Shown in pieces: positions 34,401 through 49,310 of a stretch of 64,000 nucleotides of DNA. Position 1 is the first letter of the stretch, and the number at the start of each line of letters is the position of its first letter. A program made the position numbers and the translations under genes. The stretch spans positions 12,516,304-12,580,303 of the forward strand of contig OZ234496.1 in assembly GCA_965153455.1 (NCBI GenBank), given 5' to 3'. Under the pieces are notes generated by a model. That model had not been told where the DNA came from. It made no database searches and was given only the letters and a program-made list of their open reading frames with translations. Source of the stretch: Sphagnum compactum (taxonomy: Eukaryota; Bryophyta; Sphagnopsida; Sphagnales).

Positions 34401-36045
34401 AACACTGATGGAAGCTGCTGACTAACTCTCTACAGCAGACGACAACAAAAGCCTTCCAAATTCCAAAATTGCAGAGATTACAAGGCTCAAACAACCTTCA
34501 CCCTCCAAGACTTTATCAGAAGATTTGAGCCTCATGAACCTTTCCCTGTCTTCTCTTCTTTCTGAACCCTTTGCAGAATTTGCAGTCAATGGTGACTCAG
34601 GAAAAACAGGTAAAGGTCACAACATACAATAGCAGATATATTGCAACAGAAGAATACATGTTACAGCAACATGTCTAGTTTGTCAGGGAAACATCTATGA
34701 GAGCAGAGTAAACTGCACAATAGAACCACTGCTTTGCTCTAGCAAAACCAAAATGGACACAAAAAGAATGGGCATGGCAATAAGCTTGTGGGTTTCATTC
34801 ACAAAGTATCCAACCATCAACTCATCATGAATGGCAGTGACTAGCTGCCACTACTCCCCACTGGCTTTCATCAGCTCCTGATGGTGGGTGTAGAGAACTA
34901 AGGAAATCTGCTCCAAACCCCATACAAATATTTGAACAAAACTCTGCCTCTGGAATCTCTCTGAGACTTCAAGAAGCAAAAAGAACATTCAATGACGACA
35001 TTGACTAGAACTGGAGGGACATGACTTGCTTTAATCATCTATCTGCTGCGAGCCTGCACATGCATCAAGGTCCTTCCAAGGGCCAAGGGCAGCATGTTCT
35101 CCGGTTGCAGCTGAAGCTCTCGCACATCAGCCCCAAAATTGGCAGTGCAATACAACTGGAAAAGATGATACCCAAGTGCTCACACATAGAAAAAAACTGA
35201 TGACCTACAGCCAGGAAGCCCTGGCTATCGTCAGACGCAGTGAGAGTTCAACTCTGGAGATAAAAGGCATGCAAGTTCAGACACTGTGGGTGGGGGGTGT
35301 TAAAATGCCAAGGTTGAGAAGCACCCAACTCCTGTAGACCATCTGTTTGCATAGGACCAAGGGTTCTGGGTTTTAGAAACTGAAGGAAAGAGAGCTAGAG
35401 ATGGCCTTGAAGAATTGAAGAAAGAGCAACGATTTTCTTGGTGTCCTCTAGTCCTCACCAAGAGCTGCATGGAGGAAGCTGTGCTATGGGAGTCCTTGTC
35501 CGCAAAAGCTCCAAAAAGAAAACACTGACTCTTCGATTCTCACTGGCATATCAAGACACAAAACTTGGACCCCCGATAAGGACTGGGTTCGGCGAACTCA
35601 ATCCCGGAGAGAAGCGCAAATAAAAGATTACACAAACAATCAATGCGAGCTAGTGACACTTCTTCTTCACCACAAAAGTATGTATTTCTCTGCAGAAGAA
35701 AAAGCGTACTTACGCGAGCAGTTTGGCACCAAGAGCGGTGTGGAATTTGTTCAGCGTGTCCAAGAAAAGCTCCTTGCTGGCCACGACTTCCTGGTGCGTA
35801 GCCAAAGCAGGGGGGTAAAGAGCCCGAAGTTGCACAGTGCTATCCACAACACCTCCTCCTCCTCCTAGCGTCATCGCGACACGACCCAACTCGCCAGCTG
35901 AAGGCATGGCCCCAGCAGCAACAGCAGCCATAGTAGCGGTAGTAGCGACGACACCATTCTGGTCTGCTTGCACAACAACTGGCCGATAAAATCCTTGGCC
36001 ATCTCCTACAGACGCTACCGACGCCACCGCCTGCATTGTCCCCAA
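31430..36045 (-). CDS. ARID and HMG-box chromatin protein, copy 1 (with an extra exon)
   Basis: Minus-strand exons: 36045-35714, 33738-33660, 33470-33308, 33137-33009, 32833-32708, 32485-32073 and 31801-31430. Phases agree, giving 537 residues. A second Met at 36036 matches the MQAV start of the paralogue. An Ala/Gly/Val-rich N-terminus precedes an ARID DNA-binding domain (about 84-190: KELFLDTLNKFH, IPKIGGKALDLHFLYVEV, RKYYIGLLHHYEQVY). Next come a linker, a conserved VTGAIEGKFEHGYLVSI segment, a basic patch (RKRRKRKKDPKAP) and an HMG box (about 364-440, RSGYNFFFVEQ, ending in KDKERFQKEMQEY). The tail is acidic and Ser-rich. Plant ARID-HMG proteins of the HMGB9/HMGB15 type are nuclear and bind AT-rich DNA. 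Exon 5 uses a weak GTCTTT donor that its paralogue shares. The 129-base exon 33137-33009 has no counterpart in the paralogue. Confidence 0.9.
33009..33137 (-). other. Extra linker exon, likely a duplicate of the next exon
   Basis: The exon enters and leaves in phase 1, so it can be gained or lost without shifting the frame. Its start reads PLPAPIPISAPRDPISEVG. That resembles the following exon (GISGPSPLSKGRD...) and the single corresponding exon of the paralogue at 54202-54327 (SLPGPTAMSIVRD). It is separated from neighbours by introns of 170 and 175 bases. Confidence 0.7.
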
Positions 36046-36345
36046 TCCACCGCCTTACAAACACGACCAAATTCCTTCTAGTTCTTGTGTTTCTAAGTCA
36101 CACACGCGAGTGCTCTCTCGCTCGCTCGCTCGCTCGCCCGCCTGCGGGCTCTCTCTCTCTCTCGCTCTCTTTGAATCGGGCTCGAGTTCAGGAAGATGTT
36201 AAAGGGGGGAAATCGGAGCGAGCGCCAAACCCTAGGGGACGTTCGCGCTCGACTACCGGAACGTCCGCCGACAAGCGAGCGCGCAGTTTGGGGGGGAAGC
36301 GGAGCTGACGAGAACACGGTACCCAAACTCCCGACGCGCCGCGAA
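36046..36345 (-). promoter_or_regulatory. Upstream region of ARID-HMG copy 1 with CT/CTCG repeats
   Basis: GC content rises sharply compared with the AT-rich spacer. A pyrimidine tract of CTCG and CT units occurs at 36113-36170, purine-rich on the coding strand, as often seen in plant 5' leaders. The transcription start cannot be placed. Confidence 0.5.
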
Positions 36346-37526
36346 TAACCAAACCCTGGTAACTTACCGAGGTAAACAGAAATTTGCTTAGTGAACGAGA
36401 ATGTTTTTACTTTGTAAGAAAGTAAAATAATTTGGCGACTGGTCGGATTTTTTTCCTTACCTCTAGGTAACATAATTTCACTTAGGTTAAAAGAATTTTA
36501 CTTTGTATGTAAGTAATATTTTAAAACATCCGTCCAAAGTTGTTCTTACCCAGATAATAGAAATTTACTTTTCTTGTAAATAAAAATAAAATAAAATAAC
36601 TTGGCGTTTCGTGGGATTGTTTTTTTCCCCCCTCAACTTTTGAGCAATCATTGTTTTTGGCGAAATCCTCAAATGGCGAAACTACCCCCAAACTTCTGGC
36701 GAAATCTCCCCTTTTTTTCTCAAAAAGAATTCGCCAAACTACTTCTTCGAGTTTGCCATCTGTTTCAGTAGGGGATTTTTTTTTTTAAATATTAAATGAC
36801 ATTGGTAAAATGGCGGCGTCTCAGTTATGATATGCCATTAGTGGGCCGTTTGAGCTTTTACTGTGGTAAAAGAGAGAGAGAGAGAGAGAGCTAGATAGGT
36901 TCTCAGTATTTACACACCCTAGCCTTTTTTTTTAACTTACTTCCTCATTTTTTTACCGTCAACTACGCATTAAAGAATTTAAATATTTTTTCAAATTAAT
37001 TTTAATCACCGTTTAATTCTGAAAAATATTTTTATTAAAGCCAAATATAGCCTCATAATTATAGGTAATTACAAAATAATTTTTTAATGAAAAAAATGTT
37101 AATGCGAAAATTATCTATTTAAACTACTTTAGTAAGTGAGCATTCTAATGATTTTTTTAGTTATTAATGGTAAGTATTCATTTATTGTTTCCTATTTACC
37201 AAAAAATGAAATTGCTTGACTAGTTAGTCTTCGAAGATTTGAGGCATGACTTAATCAATTTATTAATCCATTCAAATTTTATGAAGGAAATTAAGATAAA
37301 AATTTGTTTTGTAAAAAGGGATGAAATGTGTTTATGGTTTATGAGCGATTGGGAACTTGTTTACATGGGTTCTTCATTTTCTCATTTTTGCTTGTTGTTT
37401 ATTGGAAAGAGGACTAATGGTGAAGGATATTGTATCTAATGTTGAGAGAAAAATACATTGTGTTCCATGGAAATATGAAAAAAAAAAAATTGCTAACATT
37501 TTTTGATATAATTTTTTTTAAACTAT

Positions 37527-37533
<7 letters not shown>

Positions 37534-37580
<47 letters not shown>
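37534..37580. repeat. TA microsatellite
   Basis: A nearly uninterrupted TA dinucleotide run lies within AT-rich spacer. Confidence 0.95.
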
Positions 37581-37586
<6 letters not shown>

Positions 37587-38499
37587 ATGGTGGTTTTTAA
37601 CCTAGTAGATTTGCCATGAATTATTGGGCTATAGAAGTATTATGAAGTGGTAGGAAGGTACCTACCATGCCCCCACCTTTGAAGTTCTAAAAACTATTTC
37701 GAAATGTTTGTTATTGGTTTTCATTTACTTATTGATTACAATGTAAGATTACCTTTCATTAGCCAATTTTTTTAATTAAGTGATTTCTCATGTTTTCATT
37801 CACTTTTATTGAACAACCATCATCCTATGTTTAATTTATTGAATCCATAGTTAACACATGAGTTCACCCATGTTTTATTTGTTTCCTTTCATTTTATATC
37901 CTTCTTTTTCTTATAAATGTTGAAAAATGCAACAATCACAAATTGATTATCATTGCAATAACTTTGAAAGGAATAAAAAATGTCTGAGTTCAAATGTGCT
38001 CACACTATGAAAAAATGGGGTAATTTGCAATTGGCCTGGCAACTAGGTTTTTGAGTTACAATGACCATTTGAAACTCATTGCAACTCAATGCGTTTTTAT
38101 GGGCATGAGTGCTATTACACAAGTTGCATGAATTACAAACGGATGCAACTCACCATATGTGAAACTATGTACATATGCAACTTGTGCAACTCAATGACAA
38201 CTATGTAAAAACAACTACTAAGCAACTATAATGTAATTTTGCAACTACCATGGTTACATCATGTTGACATTACTTTTCATTGATCCATCAAAATCTAATA
38301 CTTGCCACCATTGGGATTTTTGGGTGAACATTTTTTTTTTTGGAAATTTTGATCTCCAACATCCATGATGATTCATTTTATATTGTTTTAAATTGTGGCA
38401 CATGACATAATCGAAAGTTGTCACATGGCATACTAATTGATTTTTTCTTAAAATGAAATAACAATGTAGGTTAATAGATAGACATAAGTTGATGGGTTA

Positions 38500-38650
38500 G
38501 CAGGTCCTACCTACCTACTTAGGTATGTAGGTAAAATGAAGTAGATAGGTAAAACATACTTTACATACTCAAGCTACATACCTACTTACACTACATACCT
38601 ATTTATTTAACTAGGTAAGCAAGTAGGTACAAAGGTAAAAGGGTAGGTGA
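38500..38650. repeat. CCTA/TAGG word cluster with inverted copies
   Basis: Words such as 'tacctacctacttaggta', 'gtaggta' and 'ctacataccta' recur on both strands within 150 bases. The same vocabulary marks the hairpin at 1201-1320, which suggests a shared family or motif expansion. Confidence 0.6.
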
Positions 38651-41315
38651 ACTAAAAAGTAGTCATGTAAATATTTTTATTTTACTTTATGTTTCATCTT
38701 TAAGGTTATGTTTTGTTGAACTCATTCCAAATTGGCACATGTATTTTGAATGTGAACACAAAAGAAAAGACAACTTGTTTATCTAGTTTGTGAAATAAAA
38801 TTATAAAAAAAATATTGGTTAAATCTTTTAATTGCACATTGATTACAAATTGGGTTGAAAGTATAAAAACATTTTCCCATTTTTTTGTGTTTGTTTTTAA
38901 TTTTGAAAATTGTATAACTAAACAGGTAAGTACTAACAATCCTATATGTAAATTGATTATCAATAATTAATTATCTGAATTTATCATTTGAATTATTATT
39001 ATTTAATTAATCAATCTAATTCAAAAAGTAGTCAGTTAATTAACAAATGATTAATGATCTAAATTTAGATAAAATTCAAATAATTAATCATTTGGATTCC
39101 TAAAATTATTTATTTGAATTGATTATCTAAACTCGTTATTTGAATTATTTATTCTAATTTAGATAATGAGTTAGTGACTGAATATATATATTTTATTTAG
39201 ATAATTAATCATTCAATATCTATATTTCAATATTTTAATTAATTATTTTAATTAATTAGCCAAACAATTATTGGAATGAGATTGATTAGTTTAGATTAAT
39301 AGTTAATTATTTTTTACAATTTAATTCTATTTCTTATTAATTAATTAATTAATAATAAAATTATTGAAATTTATTTCATTAATAGATATTTAAAATTGAA
39401 TGTGAATTTGGGTTGAAAACATAGTCATCAAATAATTAATTATCTAGAATTTTTGAATTGATGATTAATTATTTAAATTGATTTTTTAAAACTTATTTAA
39501 TTTATTTAAGTATTTAATTATTTGATTCAATTCACAAACTAATTTTGTGAATTACATTGATTAATTTAGGTTCATTGTTGATTTTTCCCTTTAATTAATC
39601 GGTTGGTAGTAATTAAGTAAATCAAATAATAATTAATATGTAATAGTTGATCATTCATTAAATTTTTATTAAATATTAAGTGTTAAATATGAATTTTCTA
39701 ATTATTAATTGATTAATAAATGAACAATAGTCACAAAATAGTGGAAAAGTAATAGTTTTATAATGAACATAGTGGCATCAATAGATATATCAATGGGAAT
39801 TAGAGTTAACAATTAATTACAATTGTCATATGATCTAATGGGTGGTGGAATTGTGTACACATGGCATGATCATATGTGTCAATGTTTTCCATTAGTTGCA
39901 ATGTAATTATTAACTAAGTATTACATTTACACCAATTGTAATGTAATTACCACATATTATTAAATCACATATTATTAAAGACTCAAACATGATTGATTAC
40001 ATCTATATGTAAGATGTGCAATTACATTGTATAAGTGTCCCATTTGTAATTAAATTGCAACAATAATATAACTCCTTGATTTTCTAACATGACATTTTAT
40101 TTATTATTTGTTTGTATTTCCATGTTTTAGTTGTACTGTAGTTGTATAGTAATTGTTTTGGAACTTTAGTTTTAAGGTAGTGTGGTTTCAATGGACATGA
40201 TTTTTCATAGTATCATTCCTTTCTTCTATTTTTGTTATATATACTTTTTTTTTAACCTTTTTTTTATCCTTTTAATCTTTCTTTCCTTTCCTTTTTCTCT
40301 TCTATCTCATTTTCTCTCTTGTCATCACCTAATCCAAAAGTTCCTAAGGTCCCAACTCCTTTATCTTACCCTCTAGTTATTTTTTCTTTTTTTTCATAAT
40401 TTCCCCTCATAATTTCTCCTTTTTAAGTTGTCACAACCATTTGAACCCACCATAAACCTTCCCCAGTTCATTTAATCTTGTTTAGGAATTAGTTGGAACC
40501 TTGTTGGAACATGCCCAATAAGCTTCATTTTCACCATTCATTATTGTTCAACAATGTTTTGTTGTTCAAATGATGTGAATCTAAATTAAACCCTATAAAA
40601 CTAAAAAGGTGAATTTAGAAACCTTCTCTAAAATTGTTGTGGAATCAATCACCAATAACCTTGACAACAACATTAAACTTGATTATAATACTAGACCATC
40701 TTTGATTGACCATAATTATATCCTCCTTTTCAATGTTTTTTTGAACCACTCGTTTAGTTTAGGAAAATGTATTTTGAGCTCATTTTGATATTTTTTCTTC
40801 TTTTTCCTTTGCTTTAAGTTTTTTGCTTTTGTTTTCAATTTTCTTATCCACTACCTTTTATTTCAAAATTGCCAATTATCGATATATGTGGTCACATGTG
40901 AATTGGAACAACTACAAGTGATTCCTTGACATGGGTTATCTTTGCTAGTAATAATATGTCAACCAATCTAAAAGTTCTTTGGGTCTAACTTGGAACAACG
41001 AGGTCTTCTAATTCCTTGCTAGGATCTTCCAAGTTCACCATTATCTCATCTTGTTCATTGTTGTTTGTTAAGGTGACAAGGTTGCAAGGCATTTCTATGT
41101 AGTATCAAGGTGTGGGCAAAAAGGTGCATTCAATTATAAGAAAAATTGTTGTAGGCATTTCTTGAAAAATCCTTGCAATATTCAACAAATATGTAGCTAT
41201 TATAACCTTATCCTTAGTGTTAACAAAATGATCTACTGCATTTGAAAGGTATGAATTTCATCATGATCCTCATATTATATTATAGTGAACACTTCACTGG
41301 AATTAAACTTTCTTT

Positions 41316-41469
41316 CACTACAACAAAAGGTGTCCCTGTACACCAAATGATTTCACTGGATTTTGAGTGAATTCACTGATTGTAGTGAATGGGGACCAGT
41401 GAAGAAGTAGTGAATTCATTGATCTAATGAACAAGGACTAGTGAATTGCACCCACATTTTGTAGTAGTG
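41316..41469. mobile_element. Short MITE with CACTA-like termini
   Basis: The left end cactacaacaaaa and the reverse complement of the right end (cactactacaaaa) match at 12 of 13 bases and fit the CACTACAA-type ends of CACTA elements. The 154-base interior repeats 'agtgaattca' in both orientations as subterminal repeats. No coding capacity is present. A clear 3-base target duplication was not seen. Confidence 0.6.
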
Positions 41470-43924
41470 CTTAAACACATTTGAATGGCTAGAGCACATG
41501 TGAAGACCATGTTTAGGCCAAATGTAAAATTGCTTGTTCAATTGCCTTTATTGTGACATGTAACCCATGGCCATTTAAAATCAAAATCTAATGGTTTTTT
41601 TGAGAAATCCAACTTTGGAACAAATTTGTTAAAAAAAATACAACCACTACATCACAAACTTACCAAGTTTCATAGGTTTGTGCAAAAGTTAGTTTCATAA
41701 ATTCTTATAATTTGCATGAATTCCATGTTATGGTTAATATGAATGATATTTGTATGTATTCAATAGTTTAAATATTTAAACAAATGAGACGTTATTTTTT
41801 AATGACATATTTGAATGTTCAAACTTAGTACACAAAACCACATTTTTAATGTAAAATTACATCACAATAATTGCACGAATTTAATTAAAATGCAAATCAT
41901 ATGTACTTCATATCAAAACATCATAAGTAGAAAAATACATTGTTTGTATAAATATAATATAATATTTTTCGTGCCATTTTAACATTTTGAAGCCCACGAT
42001 TTTTCACGACACATTATTTTACAATTTTTGCATGCATTTTATTGAAATTTATGATATTGGAGGTTTGTGATGTAGGTAAAGAAATATCTTGTCATCTAAG
42101 CTTTATTTTGTGTGGCCATGCATGTTCTTGGTCTACATAACTTTAGGTATTTTTCCCGCATCCTTGAACTCTAAAAATGTAAAAAATATGCAAGGCTATC
42201 TTATTACATTAACAATAGAATTGATAGTTAACCATTTCCAAGATTTAAGGATGGTGCTATAAACATTATGAAAATTTTGTTTAACTAAAATCTAGGCACT
42301 AAATTGTCACCATGCTTGCAAATTAATTTAATTCAAATTCCAAATGTGATCTAACGGGTACTTGTGTTGTGTGTACATATTTTCCAAGTTGAAGTAAAAA
42401 ACATGGCATGTTTGGATAGTTAACCATTTTGCTTTAAAAACTTCTTGCCCCTTTGCAAAATGAATGTTAATTTATGGATGTTGTTTTTTGAAATAATAAC
42501 ACCAACTATTTCTTGCACCATTTTGAAATGGCTTGGGTTTGGTTTGTGCAATTTCATCTATTTTTAGTTTGAGTTATTGAAAGGTGATGGATAAGCTAGC
42601 CTTTTGCATCTTCAAAACGTAGGTGACTATTGTTCCATTCTTTTTTTTTGTTAACACACCTTATAGACCCATTTTCTTTGTTTTGGTTCTACCATTGAAG
42701 TGATATGAAAATGAGGTTAACATGGATGTTCCAATATTTATTGACCTTTGCCAAAAATGTGCGTCCCCTCTCCATTGTATCGTTACATATTCTACATGTT
42801 GATATGTACATTTGCCAGTTTTAGATGCATTATGCAATTTATTAATCTTGGTTAAATTGTGTGTTGTTATGTGATAGGATTAGGTTGTTATTCCTTTTGT
42901 CTTGTTGTGGTAGTTTGGGATTACCTTTTATCTTGTGTTGATAAGGTGGCATGTTAGGGTTGTTGGTTCTCTTAATCTTCATAGTCTTGACCCAAAACCA
43001 CACTTTGTCACTTCCTTGGCACATTGAAACAAGTCGTAGGGCAATTTACTAGCGATCCATTTTCAGTATGTCATGGTACGAACTGCATGCTTCTTGAATT
43101 CACAAATTCATTTTAGCCCTACTCCTCATAATCCCAATCTGCAAACATTAAGAGGTCTTCACTCAAGTGCTACAAGTGGTACAAATTGATATTTCTTATA
43201 TGAAGACCAAAAATTTAAATAATGTGTTAGATTTGGATAGTATTGAATTATATTGTTTTTCATTTTTCCTAAAAGACAAATAACTTATAAAAGTTAACAA
43301 ATTTTTTTTCATCTAAGGTGATATCGATTATTGATGGGAGCACATGGGAGAACACTTCAAAATGTGACATTGTGGGAGGGAAGGAAATCTACAACCTAAG
43401 TTACTCCTAGAGCTTTGTGACATTTATAAAATTGTCAATTGTTAAAATCAAAAAAATATTAAAAATTGAATATTTAATTGTGTATTCTTACATTAGTTTT
43501 GATATGCCACTTGTATTTACCTGATTTTGCACTATTCTTATTTTAAGCTCTTCTACATCCTATTTAATCCCAAGTGCAACATTTATTATTTGTACTTCAT
43601 TATTGATTTCACACATAACAATGTTTACTTCTACTTCCTTTCAAATCCCACTTGTTTAAGGTTTCACTTTTAATTCATTTTTCAAAACAATGGCAGCAAG
43701 GATTAGGAGCTTTGAAAAAAATTACAATTTTTCATCTAAATTTGATGATAGGGCCAACATGTTTGGGAGGACTATAAACTTTATATTCCACAAGCTCCAA
43801 ATTGGCTTTCATTACAAACTTTCAATATCATGAAATTTCAATATAATGCATGTGAAATCATAAATCAATATGTTTGTGCAAAATTCAATGTAAAACTGGC
43901 ACATTTTAAAAATAAAATAAAATA

Positions 43925-43925
<1 letters not shown>

Positions 43926-43971
<46 letters not shown>
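43926..43971. repeat. CA microsatellite
   Basis: About 20 or more CA units are followed by a short TA run. Confidence 0.95.
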
Positions 43972-43980
<9 letters not shown>

Positions 43981-46900
43981 GATGTGTTTTTTATATGTAT
44001 TTGATGTGAAGTACATATGATTTACATTTTAACTTAATATGTGCAATCATCGTGATGTAGTTTTGCATAAACCTATGTGATTTTTCATATTAAATATGAA
44101 TAGTTTTTATCATTCAAAAAGAATGTCTCATCCATTTGAATATTTAAAATATATTGAGTACGTACAATTTTATCTCCCAAACACTTTAGCTTTCAAATTT
44201 TTTGTTAAACCGTAAAATTTTCAAACACATTTTCATTCATGGGTGACTTTTTGAGTGGTTGTAAACATATAATAGATCCAACATTAATGTTTCAACTAAA
44301 AATCATTTTTCAATCACTAGGTATTAATTGGTGATGGTTTGTTTCACCTTACTAATTTTTTGAATTATTTTTTAAATTTGTGAATGTTTTTCATATTTGC
44401 TTGTTGACAATGATATGTTGTTAAAATTTTCTTTATGGAAACTAGATAAGAACTTAAAAATATGTAGGTATGCAAATTTTTTTATGGGCTTCATTCATTA
44501 GCCCATCACCAAAAAAATTGTTCTCAAACTTTCAATATTCATTTTGGTCATTCCAAAAACGTTGTACATGCACACGTGTGTTGAGTTTAAAAAGCAATTT
44601 TTTTTCAAATATATGGGACAAAATGTGAGGTTATTAAAAACAACATGGGGGACACAAAGGAGCAATGGGGACCAACATAATTAACATTTGGCAAAACATA
44701 CGGTATAAATGTAAGGAACATGTGTACAGAACACACATCCAGATGGGAACAAAATAAAGAACATGTGGTAAAACACTTCAAACCCACCAAAAAAAACTAA
44801 TAATATTAAAAACATAAATGTGAACAAATGCTAAAGAAAACGCCAAAGCCAAAAAAATTACTATGTGGCCTTTCCCTCACCTTAAAAAAAAAAGAAAAAG
44901 ATTGGGCTTGTTTTATTCATATTGGGTCACTCCGATGAATGCTTATAAAATGTTAATGTGGCTTGTGCAGTTGAACATAAATTATAATAATGAATGAAGT
45001 TTGAAAGGGCAAATGGTACACCTTTTTTTAAGTTACATTCGAAACCCAATTTCCATTAAGAATTTTATTTTTTATTTTCATTAAAATTACATTTCTAAAA
45101 TTTTGATTTCCCATAGTCAAGACACAAGCGATTGAATGGAATTGAAGTATGCAAACTTATCATAGGAAATAAGGTCTACATGAGTTTTATCTTTCAATTT
45201 TGCAATAATTTGTGTGGGCACAAACTTTTAAAAATAGGAGTGGTTACATATGCTATACAAAATGGTGTTCCATTTTTGAAGAAATTGATATTTTATGGTT
45301 AAGAACCTATTTGTTTTCATTTGTGTGTAGTTTTCGATGACAACAATGACAATGTAATCAAATTGTTTTGCATGGTGCACGACTATTTTTGATCAAAAAT
45401 AATTGCAAAAGACACTTTTAGTCGCCTAAGACAAGTCAAAAAATGGGGTTTTTCTTCTAGACGTGACAAGATTGACAATTCAATGTCTTTTGGTGTTTTG
45501 CATTATGTTTAATGAGAAGATTTTCAAGAGTTTAATTTTTTTAAAAAAAAAGATTGGAATGGTATTTAGAAGAATAGGTAGATGAGGAAGAGGCAACATT
45601 TGATAGTTGATCATTGTTCTTGGAAAAAAACTTATGTGGTGTTGGAAATTGGTCACATTGTAGCCATTTTATCAATGTGGAAGTTGAAAGGATTCGATTT
45701 GATTTTTTTTGTTGGAATAATGCTAGTTTAAAATTAAACATTTGAATTTTGGGAAGGCCTAAAATGATGGTTTTGGTGGTACTTGAAATAATTTAGATAT
45801 TCAAGTTGAAGAATTTTTTGGGCTTGAAATAATGTGTAAAATACTAAAGGAATTTATTGCGGAAGGAAGGTAACAAATTTGTGTTTGAATTAAATATTCT
45901 AACAATTTTCAAATCTTTGGGATTTTGCATATTTGTGGTTCTATGCTAAGGTAGTGTTTTGTTGATGTTCAAAGCAATGATTTTTTTGGGTTTTGTGGCT
46001 TAAGTATGTGATGGTTTTTGGACTTGAATATTTTTGTGTTGTTTTGTTATGCACTTGAAAATTTGAAGATGTTTGTAAACCATTGAACAAATGTATATGT
46101 GAAATTTCAAATTGGTGTTAATATATTAAAATTGATCATATATTTATGTAATAAATGTTTAATCATTTTAAAAAGATGGAAATGGATTTGGTAAGGGGTT
46201 CAATATTGATGATGACACAAATTGTAACCTTTTCCTTTTTTGGTTAGAATCCTTTGTTAATGTTCAAGTTTTGATGGTCATAACTTAGTGATGTGAATAA
46301 GGAAGTTTTTATATTGAAATAATGATACCTTCACCTTTGGAAGGTGGGTCCAATTGTGTTATAAGAAGTCAATGTAATCATAACCATTGTTTATCTAACA
46401 TGTTTGTAAGTTTCAAAAAATTAAGTTAATGTTGAAAATTATGTGTTATATTTATATAAACACATTTTTGATACATTAATCCAACATAAAGATAAGTTTG
46501 AAAATAATAAAATAAATATAAAATATCTTTCATCACATTTTAAATCCCATAACCAATATTTTTTATACTTATAAAACAAAGTGAAAAAATGTTATAAATT
46601 ATCTAAACATTATCTACACATTGTGTAAACATAGTGTTTTCACATCATCACAACAGGATTCAAGACACTATTGTCAACTCCTTTTAGCACAATTAGATCC
46701 AACTTTCATTGTCTTCCATTAACATGATATTCCCAAGTTGAAGGTGTGGCTTACATTCCTTTCCATTATCATTAAATGCCCATGTTGAAAGTGTACTTGA
46801 AGGTGCAAGTTTTGCAAATCTAAAACATTTGAAATCAAAACCAAAAAAATCAAACATCCAAAGTTGAGAATGCAACTAATGAAAAGACACTTTAACATGT

Positions 46901-49164
46901 TATTCAAACTTGCCAAAGAGTTTCATATTGTTGACCTTTTAAATTTAAAACTAACTCAAAGATGGTGGTCAAAATCAATGGCTAAAACTCAATGGATTCT
47001 TCCTTTCAAAAAATTAAAAAAATTAGTTATTTATTTGATGAAACATTATCTGAACATGTTTAAGTATAAAACTTTGCAATTTTGTATATTGTACACTTGA
47101 CAGAAAGGTTTACAAAATGAAAACTAAATTAGGACAAGTTAGGTTTTTTGGAACTTGTGAACATAGTAAAAATATAGATTTTTGGAGTCCTAAATGTTGG
47201 CCTTTTCCTTGTCTTCATGTAAGAAGTTTCTTTCGTTGTGCAATCCCATTTTTTTTACAATGTATTCCATTTGTGTCTAATAGTAACAGTTGAATTCCTC
47301 AAATCATCATGAAAGGTTAGAGTGATTTCTCCAAAAAAAATTGAGTTCCCCAAAATTGTGAAGGCAAATCGTTCTTAATTAGCATAGAAATAATCTCCTC
47401 CATGAAATACATTTTTTTATGAAAAATTATGTCCTCTTCATCAAATCTACATTTTTGAAAAAGAATTATGTGAAATGTGCGAGTTGGGAAACATCAATTA
47501 ATGTAGTACCTTGGTAACTTTAACACATGTGTGTTGAATAATCAATTTATTATGAAAATTTCATTTTGGACAATTAAAATATTTCTCAAAATTCAATATT
47601 TTTCTTTCACAAAATCTTTTTCTTTGAAATTAAAAATAATAATTCAAAATTTCTGAAAATAATATAATTTAGTGTGGAGACTGCCAAGGTATGTACTTTA
47701 TGGTATGGGCAATATTGTAGTAGTATATAAAAATTGACTTAGGGCAATTGTTAAAAATCATGGATCTAATTAATAATGTATGCCTTTTATATTTCTCTAC
47801 AGAAATGCCACAAAATTTTTACTGGTTGTAATTTCAGTTTTTACCTGTGCCACATCATCACACTTCACATTGTCCTATTCCCATTACAAAGGGTCCAAAA
47901 GTCTTGCCAGGTTCACACGCTCGGGACCCCCACATTGGCTTCTTTGTCATCATCTTCCAATCAGTGCCAGATACGTGGCACAAAAGAGTGGATCCATTGT
48001 GCCACATCATTACAAAAAATTACTTTTTGATTTTCATTTTGCATGTGCATGTCGTCATCAACCCTATTTTTCTAAGGGTCCTAGGTTAGTAGGTACCTAG
48101 TCTTGGACCCACTAGTAGGCACATATAACCCCCTACACCCTACCCTTCCCTTCCCCACCTCCCCTCCCCTCCCCTCCCCCAACTCTTTTCTTTAAGTGTT
48201 AACATGCAACTCACAAAGCTTGGCAAGAATTTTCTGATGTTGTAAAAGAGTACCAACATAAGCATAAATGAATGAGGTGCAAAGCTTTTGCAACATTTCT
48301 GTTGTATTTTCAGTTTACATAGCCATGGTTCATGAAAATCCTTGATTGTATTGATTGATGGTTAAGTTGTGAAGTAAACAACCCAAACCTCTTCAACCTC
48401 CAACCTCAAAACCCTAAATCTTAAACCCTACTAAGTAGTTGACACAAGGTATATCATCTATGGCCCAATGATTTTTTTTAGCCCTTCATTGAGTGCTTGG
48501 ATGAAAACATGGCATCTTGATTCTCATGATGGGATGGATGTTTATGGTTATGCATCTCAACTATTCATAGTAGGAACTCACACACTTTCATTCTAGTGTT
48601 TGACTACATTAACTTCTTCCTAACATAATTTTTTTTTCACCTTTGACGTTCCACTGGAGAGCACGTGTTATTGAAACCAGTGTGGGGGTGGTGGTGGGCG
48701 TTTGAAATTTTTTTTAATACCCGTCAATTTCCAATTTTGCATCTTTCAAAACTTCAAAGAACCACGGAGTTTTCACGAAAGAACCACGAAATACTCAGCG
48801 CATTTTCTTAGGCCATGATTTGAACTTTTCTAAAAGAAAAAAGAAAAAAAAAAAGAGCATTTGATTTTTTTTGATAACCCATGGTTATTTATAATAATCA
48901 AGTATTTGAGTTTTTGGCGACCATGACATCAACCTTGATACCTGGCCTTACCCGTCGTGAGGGCTTGATGCAATTTTTAATACCCACCCCCACTTTCGTA
49001 AGGCTAAACCTTTCCTTATTTGTAAAAACCTGGCAGGAATTTCCCAGTGTATTTATTGGGAGGGCACATTACCAAGGGTAACAACTCCTCCACCAAGAAG
49101 GGGCACTTTCCGTCTTTGGCGGTGGGCATTATTTCACCCATGAAATGGTGGCCCAACAACCCCC

Positions 49165-49310
49165 AAAATGATTTTCCGATGTAGCCAAAGTGTTGATCAT
49201 CCAGAAAATAATTTAGCCAAGTTTGGCTACATAATAGATATAAAACTCGAAAAGAAACAAAATCCTTCTATATTCTTGGCTACCTCCTGGAAGTTACAAA
49301 ATAAAAAAAA
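49165..49310. repeat. Dispersed repeat, partner at about 62410-62600
   Basis: It shares 'tgtagccaaagtg', '.tttagccaa', 'ttctat.tt..tggctacct' in order with 62414-62540, and a third partial copy of the tail occurs at 62576-62600. It encodes nothing and the family is unknown. Confidence 0.55.

Noticed and set aside
47776-48100. Three overlapping plus-strand open frames of 80-106 residues
   Set aside because: The frames lie in all three phases of the same DNA, none has a recognisable domain, and stops are simply sparse in this more GC-rich stretch.
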